Shown here: positions 33,840 through 37,128 of the stretch, one piece after another
Position numbering within the stretch: the first letter of the stretch is position 1
How the letters are laid out: every line of letters begins with the position of its first letter
Assembly: GCA_024280145.1 (NCBI GenBank)
Contig: JAJRQR010000132.1
Coordinates: 1 to 37,128 of the forward strand
Source: Bacteroidota bacterium
Lineage (GTDB): Bacteria > Bacteroidota > Bacteroidia > Flavobacteriales > Flavobacteriaceae
Length of the DNA stretch: 37,128 bases
Reading direction: 5' to 3'
Translations under genes and position numbers: made by a program
Notes under the pieces: model-generated
What the model saw: only the letters and a program-made list of their open reading frames with translations
Databases searched by the model: none
Told to the model about the DNA's origin: nothing

Positions 33840-34994
33840 TTAATTCTTACTTTTTTCAAAGGCTTGCTCTAAATCTGAAATAATATCTTTTCGATCTTCA
33901 ATTCCTACAGACAATCGTAACAATCCTTCTGCTATTCCTTGTTTTTTTCGTTCTTCTTCCCCTAATAAAGCGTGAGAAGTTTTTGAAGGTGCTAAAATTG
34001 TGGACTCCACTCCTGCCAAGCTCATCGAAGGTTTTATTAGTTGTAATTCTTTTAAAAACCTAGGTGCATCTACTTTTTCAGACAATTCAAAAGACAACAT
34101 TCCTGTAAACCCTTTCATCTGTTTTTTTGCTAATTTATAACTGGGATGTGTTTTTAATCCTGGATAATATACTTTATCAACCAAATCGTTTTTCTCTAAC
34201 CATTTAGCTACTTTTCTTGCATTTCGATTATGAGATTTCACTCTAATTGCCAAGGTCTTCATACTTCTTTCTAACAACCAAACAGTGTATTCACTTAAAC
34301 TTCCACCGAGATTTTTCCCTACATTCCAAATCTTTTTAATATGTTCTTCGGAAGCAGCCACTGCACCAGCACAAATATCACTATGACCTCCCAAATATTT
34401 GGTAGCACTGTGTATCATCACATCTATCCCAAAATCGATGGGGGTTTGATTAATGGGTGAAGCAAAAGTATTATCAATCATAGAAACCAAATTATTCGCC
34501 TTTGCAATCTTAGAAATCATTTCTAAATCAGTGATTTTCATCAAAGGATTCGAAGGTGTTTCCACATAAATCACCTTTGTATTATCTTTTATTTTTGAAG
34601 TAAATTCTTCTTCCGAAAAACCGTCGGTAAAATCGAATTCAATTCCGAATTTAGGAAATTCTTCTACCATAAAATTATAAGCACCTCCGTAAATAGTTTT
34701 TTGAACCACTACGTGATCGCCTTTACTTAAAAAAGCTAACAAGGATGTACTTACTGCTGCCATTCCGCTTCCGAGGATCAATCCCGCTTCCGTTTTCTCT
34801 AAAGCGGCAATCTTTTTACACAATGCTTCTTGATTGGGTGTGTTCATATATCGAGGATATCTCAACACTTCCTCATCTTCATAAGCATAGGAATTGCTCA
34901 TAAACAAAGGTGAAATCGCACCTTTAAATTGTTTATCTTCTACCTCTCCAACGTGAACACAAACCGTGTTGGTTCCTAATTTTATATTCTTCAT
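33840..34994 (-). CDS. Trans-sulfuration PLP enzyme (cystathionine gamma-synthase/lyase family)
   Basis: A 384-residue fold-type I PLP enzyme of the Cys/Met metabolism family. The PLP lysine is in MIHSATKYLGGHSD; GSGMAAVSTSLLAFLSKGDH and VIYVETPSNPLMKITDL are family landmarks, and GVESTILAP near the C-terminus fits the usual G-x-x-E-S motif. The normal YSRxxNPT segment is YPRYMNTPNQ here, a small divergence. It could be cystathionine gamma-lyase, cystathionine gamma-synthase or methionine gamma-lyase; the sequence alone does not decide. The ATG at 34994 begins the family-typical MKNIKLGTNTVCVHVG; an upstream in-frame start at 35066 would add 24 unrelated residues and run into hutI on the other strand. 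Confidence 0.87.
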   Translation of the reverse strand: MKNIKLGTNTVCVHVGEVEDKQFKGAISPLFMSNSYAYEDEEVLRYPRYMNTPNQEALCKKIAALEKTEAGLILGSGMAAVSTSLLAFLSKGDHVVVQKTIYGGAYNFMVEEFPKFGIEFDFTDGFSEEEFTSKIKDNTKVIYVETPSNPLMKITDLEMISKIAKANNLVSMIDNTFASPINQTPIDFGIDVMIHSATKYLGGHSDICAGAVAASEEHIKKIWNVGKNLGGSLSEYTVWLLERSMKTLAIRVKSHNRNARKVAKWLEKNDLVDKVYYPGLKTHPSYKLAKKQMKGFTGMLSFELSEKVDAPRFLKELQLIKPSMSLAGVESTILAPSKTSHALLGEEERKKQGIAEGLLRLSVGIEDRKDIISDLEQAFEKSKN

Positions 34995-35044
34995 TTTATA
35001 ACATTTTTTATAGAAACACAAGATACAAATTCCTTTCAATATTT

Positions 35045-35052
35045 TATCTTTA
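35045..35052 (+). promoter_or_regulatory. -7 box (TATCTTTA) of hutI
   Basis: TATCTTTA is one base off TAnnTTTG and ends four bases before the hutI ATG. The divergent 62-base gap to the trans-sulfuration gene (34995-35056) must hold both promoters. Confidence 0.45.
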
Positions 35053-35056
35053 CCAA

Positions 35057-36292
35057 ATGAAAACACTTCTCACCAACATAAAAGAACTGCTTCAAGTTCG
35101 TGATATCGCCACAAATAAAGTAAGTGGAGCTGAAATGAAAGAACTTCCAACTTTAAAAAATGCTTGGTTACTATTGGAAAATGAAATCATTTTAGACTTC
35201 GGAGAAATGGAAAACCTTCCAAATATTGAAGCTAATAACATCATTGATTGTACTGGAAAGATAGTCTTACCAACTTGGTGCGATTCACATACACATATCG
35301 TTTACGCTGGTAATAGAGAACAAGAATTTGTGGATAGAATTAACGGATTATCATACCAAGAAATTGCAGATAATGGCGGTGTAATTCTTAATAGCGCCAA
35401 GAAACTTCAGCAAACTTCGGAAGAAGATTTATTTACACAATCGGCAACTCGATTGATGGAAGTTATGAAATTAGGAACCGGAGCTATCGAAATTAAATCG
35501 GGTTACGGACTCACGACCGAAGCAGAATTAAAAATGCTTCGAGTTGCTAAAAAACTAGGCGAAACATTTCCCGTAAAAGTAAAAACTACTTTTTTGGGAG
35601 CACACGCAGTTCCTTCAGAATTTAAAGATGACAAGCAAGGCTTTATGGATTATGTTTGCAACGAAATGCTTCCAAAAGTAGCTGAAGAAAACCTAGCAGA
35701 TTACGTAGATATCTTTTGTGAAAAAGGATATTTTACAGTAGAAGATACCCATCAATTGCTTTCCTAAGCCAAAAAATATGGATTGATTCCTAAAACACAT
35801 GTCAATCAGTTTCACGCTATTGGTGGTGTAAAGGCAAGTGTGGATCATCAGGCTTTAAGTGTAGACCATTTAGAAGTGATTACGGATGAGGATATTTCAG
35901 TTTTAAAAAATTCTGAAACGATGCCAGTAGCGCTTCCCTCCTGCTCGTATTTTTTAAGTATTCCATACACACCGGGAAGAAAAATTATTGATGCTGGACT
36001 TCCACTAGCCTTAGCAACCGATTATAATCCGGGTTCCACACCCAGCGGAAATATGAATTTTGTGGTAGCAACTGCTTGTATAAAAATGAAACTTACTCCC
36101 GAAGAGGCAATCAATGCAGCAACCATTAACGGAGCCTACGCAATGGGAATTTCAGAAACTCACGGAAGCATCACCAAAGGAAAATCTGCTAGTGTAATTA
36201 TTACTAAAGAAGTTCCTTCTTATGGTTATTTACCTTATGCTTTTGGTAGTAATTTGATTGATATGGTTATTGTTGCTGGGGAGGTGGTTTAA
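35057..36292 (+). pseudogene. hutI: Imidazolonepropionase, interrupted by one in-frame TAA
   Basis: The frame of 411 codons encodes imidazolonepropionase, the third enzyme of histidine degradation (opens 4-imidazolone-5-propionate to N-formimino-L-glutamate). Metal and active-site motifs are CDSHTHIVYAG, IEIKSGYGL, FLGAHAVP, HVNQF, and LATDYNPGS with the catalytic metal-ligand Asp. Codon 237 is TAA (35765-35767), between TVEDTHQLLS and AKKYGLIPKTHVNQF; the frame is unbroken on both sides and total length equals that of intact HutI. The first part (236 residues) lacks HVNQF and the Asp ligand and should be inactive; 35783-36292 is its second half, not a separate gene. No other hut genes are in the window. 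Sequence error is a real alternative to gene decay. Confidence 0.88.
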
Positions 36293-36314
36293 TAGTAACA
36301 ACCTGCACCCTTAT

Positions 36315-36443
36315 CCGTACCCTTCGATAAGATTTTCTTTGGAAAATCACTCAGGGTACTTTACTCAAAGGTAAATGACAAACTAAATCTAAGGTTGCTG
36401 AGTGATTGCGTTTTTTAGCAATCGTATCGAAGTAACCGAATCG
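36315..36443. repeat. Cloverleaf-like palindromic repeat, copy A
   Basis: Outer arms CTTCGATA (36322-36329) and TATCGAAG (36425-36432) enclose a hairpin GATTTTC/GAAAATC (36331-36348), inner arms ACTCAG (36349-36354) and CTGAGT (36398-36403; extending as AATCACTCAG/CTGAGTGATT), and a second hairpin GATTGC/GCAATC (36404-36423). Folded, this gives a four-way, tRNA-cloverleaf-like figure. It begins CCGTAC and ends near AACCGAATCG. A second copy in the same orientation lies at 36785-36887, on the other side of the GIY-YIG gene. Confidence 0.75.
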
Positions 36444-36452
36444 AAAATAAAA

Positions 36453-36749
36453 TTACATCTTTTTTGAAAATATCTTCTTAGAAAGCTTAGGTAACAAATG
36501 AGTTTCTCCTTTCATTAATGCTTCTTTCTTTTTACGACTCCAACCTTGAATTTGTTTTTCTCTATTAAAAGCATAGTCAATCCGATCATATTCTTCAAAA
36601 TAGATTAAAACAACTGGAAGCTTCTTTTTGGTATAATTAGCTCCAATACCTTTGTTGTGTTCTTCTATTCTTCGATCTATAAATTTTGTACTTCCTGTAT
36701 AATAAGTATCATCACAACATTTTAATATGTACATAAACCCTTTAACCAT
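36453..36749 (-). CDS. GIY-YIG nuclease-domain protein (URI-type)
   Basis: This 98-residue protein is almost only a GIY-YIG domain: MYILKCCDDTYYTGST supplies the two motif segments (Y-I ... Y-x-G), RRIEEHN the catalytic Arg and His region, and AFNREKQIQGWSRKKKEALM the Glu and the conserved K-Q-I-K-x-W-like segment. Such single-domain proteins are common in Bacteroidetes and mostly uncharacterised; they are predicted to nick DNA with one metal ion. The gene lies between two copies of a cloverleaf-like palindromic repeat, with only nine bases from copy A to its stop. A TAATTTTA box ends four bases before the ATG. Confidence 0.85.
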   Translation of the reverse strand: MVKGFMYILKCCDDTYYTGSTKFIDRRIEEHNKGIGANYTKKKLPVVLIYFEEYDRIDYAFNREKQIQGWSRKKKEALMKGETHLLPKLSKKIFSKKM

Positions 36750-36784
36750 AAAGTAAAATTAATGAATTTATTCGTATTCTCAAA

Positions 36785-36887
36785 CCGTACTCTTCGATAC
36801 AGCTTCCTACGTCAGCTACTCAGAGCACTTTACTAAAGATTACTGAGTGATGCGAGGCACGAACATTGTATCGAAGTAACCGTATCG
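36785..36887. repeat. Cloverleaf-like palindromic repeat, copy B
   Basis: Outer arms CTTCGATAC (36792-36800) and GTATCGAAG (36868-36876), inner arms ACTCAG (36818-36823) and CTGAGT (36843-36848). The two side hairpins are weaker than in copy A (AGC...GCT and a short one around 36851-36866). It shares with copy A the blocks CCGTAC, CTTCGATA, ACTCAG, CACTTTACT or TACTTTACT, CTGAGTGAT and TATCGAAGTAACCG, in the same order and orientation. The stop of the M3 peptidase gene follows at 36894. Confidence 0.75.
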
Positions 36888-36893
36888 CTTTCC

Positions 36894-37128
36894 CTATTCA
36901 AACCCTTTCTTCTTTAATAAAGGAGTGATTTCAGGGTCTCTACCTATAAAATCTCTATACAATTCAACTCCCGTTTTTGTTCCTCCCGAAGCTAACATTT
37001 CACGGTACTTTTTAGCTAATTCTTTATTGAATATATCTCCTGTTTTTTTGAATTCAGTAAAAGTATCTGCATCCAAAACCTCACTCCACATATAACTGTA
37101 ATATCCAGCCGAGTAACCACTTGCAAAA
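36894..37128 (-). CDS. M3-family metallopeptidase, C-terminal part (runs off the window)
   Basis: The last 77 codons of a gene entering from the right edge: FASGYSAGYYSYMWSEVLDA followed by ADTFTEFKKTGDIFN, RDFIGRDPEITPLLKKKGFE and stop. GYSAGYYSYMWSEVLDAD is the conserved C-terminal block of M3 oligopeptidases (peptidyl-dipeptidase Dcp / oligopeptidase A), where the Tyr residues contribute to substrate binding. The HExxH zinc site would be beyond the window. An ATG within this stretch (37091) is not the start. These enzymes cut short peptides, in Dcp two residues at a time from the C-terminus. Confidence 0.85.
   Translation of the reverse strand, partial: FASGYSAGYYSYMWSEVLDADTFTEFKKTGDIFNKELAKKYREMLASGGTKTGVELYRDFIGRDPEITPLLKKKGFE

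Noticed and set aside
35783-36292. A separate 169-residue amidohydrolase gene
   Set aside because: It is in frame with 35057-35767 and encodes the second half of HutI; only one TAA separates them.
36315-36887. CRISPR array or insertion-sequence ends
   Set aside because: Only two copies, about 470 bases apart, with internal palindromes; no regular spacers, no transposase and no target-site duplication visible.

Overview
The window is AT-rich DNA (roughly one third G+C by eye) from the chromosome of a Bacteroidetes bacterium, most likely a member of the Flavobacteriaceae. This rests on promoters of the TAnnTTTG type, a bacillithiol deacetylase (bshB1), AraC regulators with an HMA-like N-terminus, a CzcA-CzcC fusion and REP-like palindromes. 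No insertion sequence, integrase, phage gene or CRISPR array was seen.

Region 1 (1-7734, + strand). After a possible gene relic at the left edge and an AraC-type regulator comes a compact operon (1005-7734). Its seven genes mostly overlap or nearly touch: a PqqD-like protein, an ATP-grasp ligase, a fold-type III PLP decarboxylase-like enzyme, a urea-transporter-like membrane protein fused to an M23 peptidase domain, an unrecognised soluble protein, a TPR protein with a probable outer-membrane barrel, and a secreted TPR protein. I know of no described pathway with this combination. It is the best candidate for an undescribed system: a small molecule or modified peptide made by the ligase and PLP enzyme, then handled by envelope proteins.

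Region 2 (7735-23958, - strand). A metal-resistance island. From its 5' end it has a small Cys/His-rich exported protein, czcA, czcC, czcB, a PII-like protein, a Fur-family regulator, a CPC-type P-type ATPase, a His-rich exported protein, a second czcA fused to czcC and broken by two in-frame stops, its adaptor, and an MFS exporter. The promoters of the first small gene and of the ATPase share a TGCAC-N5-TTGCAA motif at nearly the same distance from the -7 box. It is a good candidate for the operator of the Fur-family protein.

Region 3 (23998-30638, - strand). tRNA-Ser(UGA) with promoter and terminator, then a MarR-controlled RND drug-efflux operon (marR, adaptor, pump, TolC-like). Its promoter overlaps a perfect 22-base palindrome. 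Upstream lies a short transcribed region with a strong terminator and a possible 21-residue ORF.

Region 4 (30664-37128). Housekeeping genes: a family 2 glycosyltransferase, an M28 peptidase lipoprotein, tRNA-His, bshB1, a trans-sulfuration enzyme, hutI (broken by one in-frame TAA), a GIY-YIG protein between two copies of a cloverleaf-like palindromic repeat, and the 3' end of an M3 peptidase gene. Several genes start 4-5 bases after a TAnnTTT(G/A) box, which suggests leaderless mRNAs. The in-frame stops in the czcA-czcC fusion and hutI are either recent gene loss or sequence errors.
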